A stretch of DNA of 64,000 bases from Buttiauxella gaviniae ATCC 51604 (GCF_001654835.1 NZ_LXEP01000045.1:1-64000); one strand, 5' to 3'. Numbered from the stretch's first letter, positions 1-8,667 are shown. Notes: generated from the sequence alone by a model not told the origin. Made by a program: numbers and translations.

Positions 1-202
1 AGAGCTGGAACAACAGGTTAAAAATAAAAGAGCAATGCTCAAGGCCGTGGCAGATACAGAAATTACCTGGCGTCAGGATGCTGTTGATGCTGATATTGCC
101 TCTGATGTGGAAAAAGCAGATTTGGCCGCATGGAAAAAATACCGCGTCATGCTGATGCGAGTTGATACATCAAAACCAGAGTGGCCTGAAAAACCAGAAT
201 AG
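1..202 (+). CDS. Tail fibre assembly protein, C-terminal part (Tfa family)
   Basis: An open frame enters from the left edge at base 2 and stops with TAG at 200-202, giving 66 residues. The end contains 'AAWKKYRVMLMRVDTSKPEW', the typical C-terminus of caudoviral tail fibre assembly chaperones (lambda Tfa / P2 gpG family, PF02413), which help distal tail fibres fold and trimerise. The rest of the gene and presumably the fibre gene lie to the left. It runs toward the minus-strand baseplate operon, so the fibre cassette is in opposite orientation to the tail genes. A strong terminator follows. Confidence 0.75.
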   Translation, partial: ELEQQVKNKRAMLKAVADTEITWRQDAVDADIASDVEKADLAAWKKYRVMLMRVDTSKPEWPEKPE

Positions 203-224
203 GAACCTTTGATAGAATCTCTTT

Positions 225-251
225 ACGGCCTCAAGTGTGAGGCCGTTTTTT
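225..251 (+). terminator. Rho-independent terminator after the Tfa gene
   Basis: A perfect 9-bp stem (ACGGCCTCA at 225-233, TGAGGCCGT at 238-246) with a 4-nt loop is followed by a run of T to 251. It ends the + strand fibre cassette and overlaps the stop codon end of the convergent small gene. Confidence 0.85.
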
Positions 252-520
252 CATGCTGCAATTTCCTTCTTTGCACCTTTATGATGCACTTCCCACAGCG
301 TTATTCCGATTGAATCGCAAAATTCACCCAGATGATTGAGTCCTGACCACTCACGAATCCCGCCTCTCGCAGCTTCAACAAATATTGCAGCATCAGCAGA
401 GCGGTGAACACCGAATAAACTCCATCGACCTGAATCCCCCCTTACAGCCACCACTCTTGTGAAAATTCCATTCGCGTAGAACTCTTTGAACATGGGCTTT
501 TTGCGTGTTGTCATTTTCAT
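251..520 (-). CDS. Hypothetical phage-associated protein (89 aa)
   Basis: I do not recognise the family. The protein is small and soluble, with a basic N-terminus (MKMTTRKK) and a mixed alpha/beta composition with no membrane segment. The frame can extend to a TTG at 529, but ATG 520 has GGGGA 10 nt upstream, a better distance, so I prefer it; ATG 514 is also possible. It is the most distal minus-strand gene of the tail operon, separated from the next gene by about 85 bp, and converges on the tail-fibre assembly gene. It may be a moron-type gene rather than structural; that is inference from position only. Confidence 0.5.
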   Translation of the reverse strand: MKMTTRKKPMFKEFYANGIFTRVVAVRGDSGRWSLFGVHRSADAAIFVEAARGGIREWSGLNHLGEFCDSIGITLWEVHHKGAKKEIAA

Positions 521-604
521 AAAAGACAAATCCCCGAAATGTTAGTAACAAAGCGGGGATATGTTTGCACAAATTAACGGAATGACTTTTTTAATTTTGA
601 GCGG

Positions 605-1237
605 TCAAGTTGCCTGTGCGATATCACGCGCTGACGGCAACGGGTTGCTGTACACCATGCCGCTGATAATCGGCGCGGTATTCATCTGCGTTTCATTTTT
701 GCGCTTAAGCGTCACTGATAATGCGCGGCTTGTCTCCTGACTCGTTAATGGCTGCGTTGAAAGCAGGATAATAGTCAGCGGAATCACCACCAGCCCGGAA
801 TGCTCCAGAAAGCGACGCTTGCCACCCAATTTATATACGGGCGTCACCCCGGATACTGTCAACCCAAAGAAGCTTGCTGGCGCTGTATCCGTGGCTGTTT
901 TTGCCGGACAAAAAATAACAGCTTTATCGAAACCAGTAACAGTAAGCTGTAATGCCAATAAATCAGGCGGTGTTAGGCTTGGCGCATTCTCACCGTGAAA
1001 TATCTCTAAATCGCACACAACACGCTGTAAGGGGTTCTGAAACTTAAGCGACCATTGCCCCGCCAACAACCCTCCAAACATGTCTATGGTGTGCTGTGGG
1101 TATGGAATACCGTTAATCGGTGCAGCACTCCCCCTAACCTCTGCTGGCAACACCCAATCTGGCACCACCGCTGCGTCATTAATCACTGCTTTATCAAGGT
1201 CGGATATAGCAACCAGTTCGTCCTGTGTTAATGCCAT
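605..1237 (-). CDS. Phage tail tip/fibre-region protein, unknown function (210 aa)
   Basis: Not recognised by family. It is the last gene of the overlapping baseplate operon, in the slot where short tail-tip or receptor-binding proteins sit. Its start ATG overlaps the stop of the upstream 78-aa gene (TAATG arrangement at 1237-1239), so it is translationally coupled. The protein has no signal peptide or clear membrane segment; a hydrophobic strand near residues 150-160 (VVIPLTIILLS) reads as a buried beta strand. I infer a structural role from position only. Confidence 0.55.
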   Translation of the reverse strand: MALTQDELVAISDLDKAVINDAAVVPDWVLPAEVRGSAAPINGIPYPQHTIDMFGGLLAGQWSLKFQNPLQRVVCDLEIFHGENAPSLTPPDLLALQLTVTGFDKAVIFCPAKTATDTAPASFFGLTVSGVTPVYKLGGKRRFLEHSGLVVIPLTIILLSTQPLTSQETSRALSVTLKRKNETQMNTAPIISGMVYSNPLPSARDIAQAT

Positions 1238-1473
1238 TACTTACCCTTAGCCGTCAAAATACGGTCAATGTTAGCTGCCTGTTCATACAGGTCATTGAAG
1301 ATATAATTTAGCTCTGCCACCTCTACCGGATCGCCACGCACCAGCACGCCAGCACCATCAATATAAGTTGGTTTAAATCCATTTGTTTGCGTGGTGGTCG
1401 ATGGCTGTTTTTTACTGGCATATGCAGTACCACTAACAGGGTAAGTGCTGTCGATATGCGCAAAGCTATTCAT
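1237..1473 (-). CDS. Small tail-operon protein, paralogue B (78 aa)
   Basis: It shares a layout with its upstream neighbour: a Ser/Asp-rich start, a central (T/A)TGF(K/A)PTY motif, a G-D box and a C-terminal NFI/NYIFNDLY stretch. This marks a tandem duplication. The central 'TGF.PTY.D..G....GD' pattern may be a short strand-rich binding module, which is my inference. Its start overlaps the stop of the upstream gene by ATGA at 1470-1473, and its own stop overlaps the next start. Function unknown; probably structural or an adaptor at the tail tip. Confidence 0.55.
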   Translation of the reverse strand: MNSFAHIDSTYPVSGTAYASKKQPSTTTQTNGFKPTYIDGAGVLVRGDPVEVAELNYIFNDLYEQAANIDRILTAKGK

Positions 1474-1703
1474 GGCTTATTCGCCCTGGTTAGCAAGTCC
1501 TGATATTTTTTGTACAAGTCATTAAGAATGAAATTCATCACCTGCGCACTGATGCCATCGCCGAACGCCAGATTACCCTGAGCATCAAAATAGGTGGGCG
1601 CAAAGCCAGTAGCCTGTAATTCTTGTGAAGGCTCCTGCTTATTTGGGACATCAGCCCCACCTTGCCCGTTGTATGTTTTGTCAGTATTGGCCCAACTATC
1701 CAT
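1470..1703 (-). CDS. Small tail-operon protein, paralogue A (77 aa)
   Basis: This is the upstream member of a tandem pair. Shared residues with the downstream copy include the 'ATGFAPTY' centre and 'NFILNDLYKK' near the end. It overlaps the preceding DUF2612-like gene by 8 bp and the following copy by 4 bp, so it belongs to the coupled baseplate operon. No known family is recognised. The two copies have diverged well beyond a recent duplication. Confidence 0.55.
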   Translation of the reverse strand: MDSWANTDKTYNGQGGADVPNKQEPSQELQATGFAPTYFDAQGNLAFGDGISAQVMNFILNDLYKKYQDLLTRANKP

Positions 1704-2454
1704 TTATCACCTTCATTTGCTTAACAGTTACGAGCGTATTAAAAGGCTCAATCATCTCAATACCTTGCTGGGTTTTGGTTCCAGTAATGCGCGTTAGTAG
1801 GGATTGATTCCCCGTGACACGAATCCCCTTTGTTGCTGTTGCCATAACTGTTTTTTGGGTTCTTTCATACTTAATACCGCCCCAGACGCAAGGGAAAGCA
1901 TTACCGGGAAACATGGGGGCATGATGGGTTAACGTGGTATTTGGTGAAGTGGCTGCACTGTAAATATCACCAGCGAATGCAGATGAAACCAGTGATTCTG
2001 GTAATTCGATATCAGGAGCTATAGCCCCACATTGCACAAATATGGTACGAAATGGAACACGGTTAAACGCCGCCCCCACTGCGCCAGTGGTCAGCCCGAC
2101 TTTATCCAGCGTTAACCAGGTGAGGCTGTAAACCTGCCGCATAAAAGCGCCAATACTTGGGCGAGATTGCGCTGAAACAGACTGATTGCCCATTTCCTGC
2201 TGCAATGCGCTCCTGTAACTATCATCGTCACGACCATCACGCTTAACACTGAACTGCTCGCCCCATGCATCGAGCAACACACCTTTTGAATCAGAGAGCG
2301 AATAGCCCGTTTTGAGGAAATTTATTGCAGATACCATATCCGCATTGCTGGATTTCAGCCCGGCAACAAGGTCAATATTGCGCTGTTTGCGCACTTTTGA
2401 TGTGAATCTTTCCTTAGCCAACGTTTCAGGGCTTTTGATTACCGGATCCATCAT
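1696..2454 (-). CDS. Phage baseplate/tail protein, DUF2612 or gp48-like (252 aa)
   Basis: Residues about 55-85 read G-LLD-WG---VKRDGRDDDSYR, the signature segment of the DUF2612 / Mu gp48 / P2 gpI group of baseplate proteins that follow the J-like wedge protein in contractile-tail operons. The gene order (hub, spike, wedge W/gp46, J, then this) fits. Its start ATG overlaps the stop of the J-like gene (ATGA at 2451-2454). The C-terminal half is strand-rich with no recognised domain and may form the attachment point for fibres (inferred). Confidence 0.65.
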   Translation of the reverse strand: MMDPVIKSPETLAKERFTSKVRKQRNIDLVAGLKSSNADMVSAINFLKTGYSLSDSKGVLLDAWGEQFSVKRDGRDDDSYRSALQQEMGNQSVSAQSRPSIGAFMRQVYSLTWLTLDKVGLTTGAVGAAFNRVPFRTIFVQCGAIAPDIELPESLVSSAFAGDIYSAATSPNTTLTHHAPMFPGNAFPCVWGGIKYERTQKTVMATATKGIRVTGNQSLLTRITGTKTQQGIEMIEPFNTLVTVKQMKVING

Positions 2455-3860
2455 GACACCTCTACAGAGTTTGCGTCTGTCACAGCAATAATCCCACTAC
2501 CAACAGATACTTTATTACCCGTTGGTGACGCTGCCGTGCCTACTTTTACGGAAACATCTGTCAGCGTTGAAAATGCGGTTAGCAAACGAGCGTATATTTG
2601 CCCGGAAAAAACATCACGCCCCACTTCCAATTGCGAAAAATATGCAGCGATGGTGTTTTTTGCCACGCTTACAAAATCCGCTGGCTGACCTGTGGTTTCT
2701 GCATCCCATGCAGCCCCCGAAACGGATACATATACAAGCTGGAAACTTTGACGGCTAAAGTGAACAGTTTCGGTTATCGCTCCATCCGTGGCAGTACCAG
2801 AAATATCACCGTAAAAACCACATTCAGCCGATGCAGCATCATAAATAGCCTGAGCTATGGCATTGTCCGAACCACCTGCCACAAACACCTGTATGGATTT
2901 TCCTGGTATACCTGCTGCGTTAGTTGCGAACCCTCTATTCACTTCAACGGAAGCGTAAGTTACACCGCTAACAGCCAGCACCGCATTCCTGACACCTGGA
3001 CGCGACGAACTGATATTTACACGCCCCGCTGCCGCTGCTGCTTGAATTCGTTCACGGTATGGCTCGTCATCTTCAATCAGAAAACCTTTCAGGCCATTTG
3101 ATAACACCAGAATGTCATCAGTAGCGACATAGCCAAACAGGACAGACGGAAACTCAGTATCACTTTGATACCAGGCTGTTGCAGGTATACCAGCACGCAC
3201 TATCTCAAATACATCATCAGCAAAAGAGAACTGTGCCTGAGAGCGACCGTCTGCAACATAGAGCATAGGGCCGTAGGCAGTGCTGTAGGTTGTCAGCGAT
3301 GATTCTCGCGTCGTTATGTCGGCATGTAGACGCGTGATTATGGAATCGGACGTATCCCCAGTCTGATACTGCGTTGAATAGGGCTTGCCAGATATCGTGA
3401 TGGTAAAAGTATTGCCTGATGTAATGGCTGCTGGCTTTACCTTAAGCACATACCCTGCCGCTGTTTTGCCATTCTCCTTAATGTCGTTATTCGGCGACCA
3501 ATCGCCACCACTGCCCGTTATGGTGAACGTATCACCTGAACTTATCGTTTGATGTGGCTGCAAAAGGTAAATGACGTAAGCAGAAGATCGCGTTAATCCG
3601 TGACGAGGTAAATTGAAACGCTCACCCATCCCGTCGAGTTGCGCACCCGCGCCCATTGAGATAAAGAATCCGGCAAACACCCACCCTATAGCCTCAATGA
3701 TGTTCAAATCATCTTCCGCGACAATGGCGATAGTCTGCCCTATTAACGAGTCACCATCCGGGCTAACATCACCTAGGGCACCCTTTAATTTTTCATATTT
3801 ATCACCGCGCAACTCCGGCAATCTGGCACCATGCCATCCACTTGAATTAACTAATTCCAC
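2451..3860 (-). CDS. Baseplate J-like wedge protein (469 aa)
   Basis: The length and place between a gp46/W-like gene and a DUF2612-like gene match the baseplate J / Mu gp47 family (PF04865), which builds the wedge ring of contractile tails. The C-terminal third shows the family pattern: 'DDEPYRERIQAAAAAGR' (about 268-284), then 'PGVRNAVLAVSGVTYASVEV', the fold in which each monomer contacts the next wedge. The N-terminal half carries strand-rich insertions. It overlaps the upstream gene by 14 bp and the downstream gene by 4 bp. Confidence 0.8.
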   Translation of the reverse strand: MELVNSSGWHGARLPELRGDKYEKLKGALGDVSPDGDSLIGQTIAIVAEDDLNIIEAIGWVFAGFFISMGAGAQLDGMGERFNLPRHGLTRSSAYVIYLLQPHQTISSGDTFTITGSGGDWSPNNDIKENGKTAAGYVLKVKPAAITSGNTFTITISGKPYSTQYQTGDTSDSIITRLHADITTRESSLTTYSTAYGPMLYVADGRSQAQFSFADDVFEIVRAGIPATAWYQSDTEFPSVLFGYVATDDILVLSNGLKGFLIEDDEPYRERIQAAAAAGRVNISSSRPGVRNAVLAVSGVTYASVEVNRGFATNAAGIPGKSIQVFVAGGSDNAIAQAIYDAASAECGFYGDISGTATDGAITETVHFSRQSFQLVYVSVSGAAWDAETTGQPADFVSVAKNTIAAYFSQLEVGRDVFSGQIYARLLTAFSTLTDVSVKVGTAASPTGNKVSVGSGIIAVTDANSVEVS

Positions 3861-4194
3861 TAGTTACCTCCGCGCTTTCTGGGCCAACGTAAATGGTAAA
3901 GAGGATCGCGTAATCACCCTTAACGTCATTGATATTGGTTGTTTTGGCATCAGTTACGCCTACAGTTCGTCGCGCCTCGGCGTTAATCATGTTGGAAACG
4001 ATTGATGCTGGGAGTTTTGACGCAAGAATGCCAGACAGCCACGGCAAACCCTGCGTTTCATCAAGCCACCATTCACCGCGATTGGTGGAAACGCGGATTT
4101 CAGCTTGCTGCGCAATACCATCCAGACCACCATCCAGCACAAAATCACCATTGCGCATAAGCACGCCGTCATCATCCTGCATTATGTCCAGCAT
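3847..4194 (-). CDS. Baseplate wedge protein, gp46/W-like (115 aa)
   Basis: This short acidic protein has 'RGEWWLDETQGLPW' near residues 38-51. That segment is characteristic of the Mu gp46 / DUF2634 / P2 gpW (T4 gp25-like) wedge proteins that sit beside the J protein in the baseplate. The start codon overlaps the preceding stop (TGATG at 4194-4196). A second in-frame ATG lies four codons later. The order hub-spike-W-J is the canonical one for contractile tails. Confidence 0.7.
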   Translation of the reverse strand: MLDIMQDDDGVLMRNGDFVLDGGLDGIAQQAEIRVSTNRGEWWLDETQGLPWLSGILASKLPASIVSNMINAEARRTVGVTDAKTTNINDVKGDYAILFTIYVGPESAEVTSGIS

Positions 4195-4412
4195 CAGTAA
4201 TTCATCCCCTCGACCTTCGCCAACTCTTTAACCATCACTAGACATTGCCCTGAGCCAATTTTCATCACGCTTTCAACCTCACCAACTGGCAAGTGACGAC
4301 GCCCACGGCAAGTGGGCATGACAAGGGTTAATTTATCGCCGGGCTTTGGAATCTCTCTGGACATAAATTTGCCCGTTAGCCCATCCAGATACTGCTTGGT
4401 TGAGATATTCAT
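4194..4412 (-). CDS. Hypothetical baseplate-operon protein (72 aa)
   Basis: Unrecognised. The open frame begins at ATG 4427, but ATG 4412 overlaps the upstream stop in an ATGA junction (4409-4412) and is the likelier coupled start. The protein is basic and strand-rich with no membrane segment ('PKPGDKLTLVMPTCRGRRHLPVGEV' spans the middle; split here only for description). It lies between the 125-aa gene and the gp46-like wedge gene, so a small structural or chaperone role in baseplate assembly is plausible but unproven. Confidence 0.5.
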   Translation of the reverse strand: MNISTKQYLDGLTGKFMSREIPKPGDKLTLVMPTCRGRRHLPVGEVESVMKIGSGQCLVMVKELAKVEGMNY

Positions 4413-4786
4413 TCGCTGTGTAACCATCTTTCGACGTGAACAACAGTCACCGCAGCATCCAGTGATTCAATATCCAGTAAATCATCAAGGTCAAAACCCT
4501 CACCAGCATCATTGAGCATTTGCGCCATAGCAGCCTGATGCGGCAATTCAAAAGCCAACTCATTGTAAAACGGCAGGTATTGGTCTTTGCTCTCTCTGCA
4601 AGTGGCAAGCACCATAGATAACGGTGCGTTAATCAAAGCGATGCATTCAACCTTGTCTACAACCAATCCTGTACGCTCGGTGACGTTAATGACTTCACCT
4701 TGGCTTATGCTGGTGGTGTAATCACCAGCCATCAGAAAGCCACCGTTCATAAGCGCAATTTGTGCCGCCTGGTCATTTAATTTCAT
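4409..4786 (-). CDS. Hypothetical baseplate-operon protein (125 aa)
   Basis: Unrecognised. The N-terminus is Gln/Ala-rich (MKLNDQAAQIALMNGG) and the C-terminal half is acidic and helical (DAGEGFDLDDLLDIESLDAA). It is spaced 10 bp after the spike gene and overlaps the next gene by 4 bp, so it is cotranscribed with the baseplate genes. No catalytic motif is visible. It could be an assembly factor of the spike/hub complex, but nothing in the sequence fixes this. Confidence 0.5.
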   Translation of the reverse strand: MKLNDQAAQIALMNGGFLMAGDYTTSISQGEVINVTERTGLVVDKVECIALINAPLSMVLATCRESKDQYLPFYNELAFELPHQAAMAQMLNDAGEGFDLDDLLDIESLDAAVTVVHVERWLHSE

Positions 4787-4796
4787 GGTTTATTTC

Positions 4797-5507
4797 CTAC
4801 TGTGGCGGGCCCGTTGGTTTACCGTCGCCCTGTTCTATATGTGTGTGTGATTTACCGGATTTTCCGGCACTGATGTGGTCAGCCGCTTCGCTGGTTCCTG
4901 TTACAGAAACATTGCCTCCGAATGAGGCATTACCACCACCGCCAGCGCCTTGTGTGATGGCGCCAGTTAGCGTTAAATCTCCATTTATCGTGGTCATTGG
5001 CGCGGTCACATCTACGCCACCGGGGGCAATCAAAGAAGCCTTATCACCTTCCATTTTCAGCACGGCACCGCCGCCCGTTGCGGCCTTGATGTGGTTGTCA
5101 TCCCATTCAATAAAGGCGCTACCACTGAATACGCGAAGTCCAGCACCATCAGGCATCTGATGAATTGCCTTGTCTGAAAATCCGCAGAATGCAACACCGC
5201 CTGATATGGTTTTATGGTCTGGTTCATCCCCATCACCGTGCGAAAGCGCAACCAACAGGCATTCATCTCCGGGCTTAACACGACCGCTAATACCTGATTT
5301 ACCTTCATCCCAGACCAAAGAAACAAGACGAACGCCCTCAACAAGTGGGTATTCGATTGGTTCTGGGTTATCACCAAAGGTGCGCTTCGGAAGTGGCTGA
5401 ACTGTGGCGCGACCAGCCTTAACAGAGACAATCTTTGCCTCGAGTGCGAACAGCGCCGAATTAAGCGATTGCTCAACAATGGCTGCAATCTGACTGCCCG
5501 CCCTCAT
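4797..5507 (-). CDS. Baseplate spike protein, gpV/gp45-like (236 aa)
   Basis: This is the membrane-piercing central spike of a contractile tail. The N-terminal OB-fold region is followed by a Gly-rich beta-helical shaft with repeated VDVTAP/TTINGDLTLTGAI-like strands and an apex 'KSHTHIEQGDGKPTGPPQ' at the C-terminus. The H-T-H pair matches the iron-binding HxH apex of P2 gpV-type spikes, and the PTGPPQ tail is typical. The frame opens at 5537, but ATG 5507 overlaps the hub stop codon as ATGA, so I use 5507. It pairs with the hub gene directly upstream. Confidence 0.8.
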   Translation of the reverse strand: MRAGSQIAAIVEQSLNSALFALEAKIVSVKAGRATVQPLPKRTFGDNPEPIEYPLVEGVRLVSLVWDEGKSGISGRVKPGDECLLVALSHGDGDEPDHKTISGGVAFCGFSDKAIHQMPDGAGLRVFSGSAFIEWDDNHIKAATGGGAVLKMEGDKASLIAPGGVDVTAPMTTINGDLTLTGAITQGAGGGGNASFGGNVSVTGTSEAADHISAGKSGKSHTHIEQGDGKPTGPPQ

Positions 5508-6457
5508 GCAATCACCCCTTCCCATGAAGTTGTCCATGTCTGGCGGTCACGCGTGCTGAATTTGTGGGATATCTTTTTAACGATAATCATCCATCCTTCG
5601 CCCATTGACGGGGATGAAAGCTCTACTTGTTCGCCAATATCCACACCACCACGCAATAACGAATCCCAAGTGATTGCTTCAATAACCCCCATTTGGCGGC
5701 GTGCGCCTTTTGAATAATCAACTTGCGATCCCTTTGGGGGCCATTGGTATGTAGTAATGCTCTTTTCGTGCTTCTTCTGGATTTTCTCTTTTTCGGAAGG
5801 GTTCTTTTTCTTCGTGCGCTTTGGTGAGTGGATTTTCAGTAAAGGAGCACCCAGCAAACCGGAGGTAGGCGAAAACATCGCTGCACCAGAAACAATGGAG
5901 TCACCAGCAGTAACAAGCACTGATTGATATTGAAGTGACCAGTTAGCATCAACCGGGCGACACAGGCTTGTGAGAACGTCACGCGACAATGCCGCTGCGC
6001 TGATGTTTTTCGTAAGCGTTAATCCGGCAGCGGCTTTTGATACCTGACAACCCAATCCCATATCGGAGGCAACTAGCGCGGCAGCTTCTTTTAATGACTG
6101 CCCTTTTTTGAACGTGCGAGATGTGACACTGGCGCGGAAAGGAATCAACGCCTCGTATAGCTTTAGCTTTAGCCCATAAACTTCATTGGGCTTGATGGTC
6201 ACAGCGCTTATTAGCTCACCCTGAAACAGGGTAAACATTCCTTCATCTATATAGCCAGCCGCTACACTGACCGTTGAGCCTGCCTGTGCAATGGCGTTTT
6301 GCGTCTGCGCCGTCAAACCCCAAAGCGTCAGGTCTGCTTCATTGGGTTCTTTTTCATCGTCTCGAACAGACGAAAAATCAACGTCCACGTCTGTTATGTG
6401 GATCGTCTCTCCATCTGTGCAGTTAATGGTTATCTCAAACTGGCGACCATAAGCCAT
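5504..6457 (-). CDS. Baseplate hub protein, gpD/gp44-like (317 aa)
   Basis: The N-terminal domain begins with a strand-rich tube-like fold (AYGRQFEITINC...) with 'LTLWGLTAQTQNAIAQAGSTVSVAAGY' around residues 42-70, as in hub proteins of Mu gp44/P2 gpD type that join the tail tube to the spike. A charged linker (SPKRTKKKNPSEKEKIQKKHEK, about 213-235) precedes the C-terminal domain. It is the first gene of the operon, with a strong GGGAGGTG ribosome site 6-7 nt before ATG. Normally tape-measure genes precede it; here only non-coding DNA does. Confidence 0.7.
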   Translation of the reverse strand: MAYGRQFEITINCTDGETIHITDVDVDFSSVRDDEKEPNEADLTLWGLTAQTQNAIAQAGSTVSVAAGYIDEGMFTLFQGELISAVTIKPNEVYGLKLKLYEALIPFRASVTSRTFKKGQSLKEAAALVASDMGLGCQVSKAAAGLTLTKNISAAALSRDVLTSLCRPVDANWSLQYQSVLVTAGDSIVSGAAMFSPTSGLLGAPLLKIHSPKRTKKKNPSEKEKIQKKHEKSITTYQWPPKGSQVDYSKGARRQMGVIEAITWDSLLRGGVDIGEQVELSSPSMGEGWMIIVKKISHKFSTRDRQTWTTSWEGVIA

Positions 6458-7490
6458 AAATTCACCTCCCGTTATAAAGGTGATTTAAAGGCATCGGTCA
6501 TTCTATTTACAGAAATGCTGCAAGCGGTAACGTGTCACTATTTAGTGCAAGGTTAAATCTGTGGATAAAGTAGCGCTAATAACCTACCTGCATGATTTTG
6601 GTTAGTGGTCAATATCACCTCTAAGCCGCATCGAGACTGATAACTAATGTGGATAACAATTATCGTGCCAATAGAAATGTATCTTCTTTGTGATATTTGT
6701 TGCGGGCTGCATATCGCAATTTCAAATGTAACAGAGACACGTTAGACGAATGGTCAAATATTTGACCATTTAATTTTTAAGCAAAATAATGATTACCCCT
6801 TACCGACTGCGGCATGAAACAACCCCGGCTAAATTAAAACTCTCAGCCCCCGATCTCTTACGTTAGCTTTCACTTCCACCGCTATTTAAAAATATGGCGT
6901 GTCAATACGTTGCAAATACTGGTCAGATGAGTGTATAGAAACATTTCCGGTAAAAAGGAAGGCTGCTATCACCGCAATCAAGCACATCCATTTGATTTCT
7001 CTTGATTATTTAGATGATGGCTTTGTCCGGCTTTGTTTCCGTCTGAAACATAAATTCATAAAATGGCATTTAATGGTCTAACCTCACCCTATTCTGGTCT
7101 ATTTTTTTTACGTGTCCAACCTTATATATCCGTTTGCCTCACTTACGCATCCCATTGAGTTCGTTGGATAAATCCACCCTCTTATTTTTTTAATTTCTCA
7201 TGACGGCAAAACGCAAGGTATTGACGTTAAAAAACGACCAACTTATGATTACAAATTAACCAAAATAATTAACCATATGATTTTATTGGATTAAATAAAT
7301 ATCAGCATTATTTGTTGGTAATTTGACATTTGTCACACACAACCATATTTATTTATGTTCCTCAAATAATTATCCACAAACAGTAATTTAACTAATCTTT
7401 TAACATTTTTAACCTACTTCCTGTTGCCGTTATGTTAATTGAATTTTAACCATTTTTTTACATGGTTTGAGTCGGGCCAGATTTCAGGTA
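6458..7490. other. AT-rich stretch without a supported gene
   Basis: About 1 kb separates the hub gene from the integrase-operon terminator. It is strongly AT-rich by eye, with many TTAAT/TTTTAAC runs and no ORF with a convincing ribosome site; a 60-codon + strand frame at 6899-7081 has no family look. It must hold the promoter of the baseplate operon near its left end. It probably marks the junction where head and tail-tube genes were lost. Confidence 0.5.
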
Positions 7491-7516
7491 TAAAAAAACC
7501 CGGCATTTGCCGGGTT
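7491..7516 (-). terminator. Terminator of the integrase operon
   Basis: A nearly perfect stem, AACCCGGCA/TGCCGGGTT (7497-7516), is followed on the minus strand by seven T residues. It lies just past the stop of the 85-aa gene and closes the minus-strand early operon. Confidence 0.85.
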
Positions 7517-7534
7517 GGTTCTTTTACTGGTTTG

Positions 7535-7792
7535 CTACGCCATGCTTCCAAATGCAGACTCAATCTCTGACGGACTTAATGAGGCTATATCATTATAAAG
7601 CCTTTCCGCTTCGCCTGGTGACTTCCTGAAACCCATTGTGACGCTGTCATTTGTTTTACTAATCATCTCTACACGGTAAATAAACGGCATATCTCTCATG
7701 CTGGTTCGTAGCTGTAGTGATTTAAATAAACATCCCTTCGGGTACTTCTTTTGATGCATTACCGCGTTATCTTTTATTACTGACTCTGCCAT
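7535..7792 (-). CDS. Hypothetical protein coupled to the integrase (85 aa)
   Basis: Unrecognised small protein whose ATG overlaps the integrase stop (TAATG) with AGGTG 7 nt upstream. It is the last gene before the terminator. The C-terminus is acidic/Ser-rich and helical (PSEIESAFGSMA). Proteins in this slot of phage integration modules are often excisionase-like or recombination directionality factors, but the expected winged-helix pattern is not obvious here, so no function is assigned. Confidence 0.55.
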   Translation of the reverse strand: MAESVIKDNAVMHQKKYPKGCLFKSLQLRTSMRDMPFIYRVEMISKTNDSVTMGFRKSPGEAERLYNDIASLSPSEIESAFGSMA

Positions 7793-8667
7793 TATTTCAC
7801 CTGTAAATATTCTTCTATTGAGTTTGTTAAAGCTTTTCTCATTGCTGAATAAGGTGGTGTTTGCAAATAAACACTCGGAACATCTTTAACTGCATGGTTG
7901 AGTATTAATTCTGTTGCAAGATAATCCTCACCACGTATAGCGGCGCACGTTCTAAATAATTTACGCATATCGTGGCAGCGCCATTTAATCCCAGCGCGTG
8001 AGATGGTAGTTACAAGCGTGTTGTATTTAATTTCCGACTCACCTATCACGCTCAGCCACTGCTCAATTAGTGGGATGTATTTAATTGGTATGGGCAATAA
8101 CAAATCAGAGTGGTTTTTTGTCACACGGTCTGGGATAAATAATCTACCGCTGGATATTAATGATTTAGACGACAGCGACAATGTTTCAGAGGCTCTCAGG
8201 CCAAAGCACAGCATCATCCGAACCGTACTACGGTAAGGCTCTCGCAGTGACTCAATTTCATGTACCACGGCGGCATACTCATCCACACTTACGCGCGCTG
8301 GTTTGCTCAACGCTTTGTAGCGCTTGATTCGTTTCCCAATCGCTCTGGCAGCGGTACGCATGGCATCCAGCATTCTACCCAGCGAACCCGGCGCGGCAGG
8401 TTTAAATTTAATATCAGCATGAATCACCCAGGCAACAACGGCAGCAACACAATCTATGCGCTGGCGAACAGTGGAAGCCGCCAACCCATCATCAATGCAT
8501 CTGTCTGCATATCGCACCCAAATATCCGAAACGCTGGCAGCGCGAACCCCCAACGACAAAACCGGCTCAAGCATTCGCACGGCATGACGCTCATTGATGA
8601 TGGTCTTTTCTCGCAAATTTACCGCTTGTGCGCGGCGGTCTACCATTACCAGTAAATCACTTAGCAT
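7792..8667 (-). CDS. int: Tyrosine-recombinase integrase (291 aa)
   Basis: Site-specific recombinase of the lambda-integrase superfamily. The N-terminal helical SAM-like core-binding domain covers about residues 1-110. The catalytic domain shows the expected residues in order: Arg in 'CFGLRASE', Lys in 'RVTKNH', His-x-x-Arg in 'CHDMRK', a second His in 'LNHAVKD' and the Tyr nucleophile in 'SVYLQ'. All appear intact, so activity is possible. The frame opens at a GTG (8679), but ATG 8667 overlaps the previous stop and follows GGTGGTAG. Unusually, it is encoded near the end of a long co-directional operon rather than alone at an att site. Confidence 0.85.
   Translation of the reverse strand: MLSDLLVMVDRRAQAVNLREKTIINERHAVRMLEPVLSLGVRAASVSDIWVRYADRCIDDGLAASTVRQRIDCVAAVVAWVIHADIKFKPAAPGSLGRMLDAMRTAARAIGKRIKRYKALSKPARVSVDEYAAVVHEIESLREPYRSTVRMMLCFGLRASETLSLSSKSLISSGRLFIPDRVTKNHSDLLLPIPIKYIPLIEQWLSVIGESEIKYNTLVTTISRAGIKWRCHDMRKLFRTCAAIRGEDYLATELILNHAVKDVPSVYLQTPPYSAMRKALTNSIEEYLQVK

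Noticed and set aside
2598-3101. 167-codon + strand ORF opposite the J-like gene
   Set aside because: The antisense J-like frame has clear family motifs; this one is Cys/Thr-rich with no pattern.
6899-7081. 60-codon + strand ORF in the prophage spacer
   Set aside because: No ribosome site, no homology I can see, opposite strand to both neighbouring operons.
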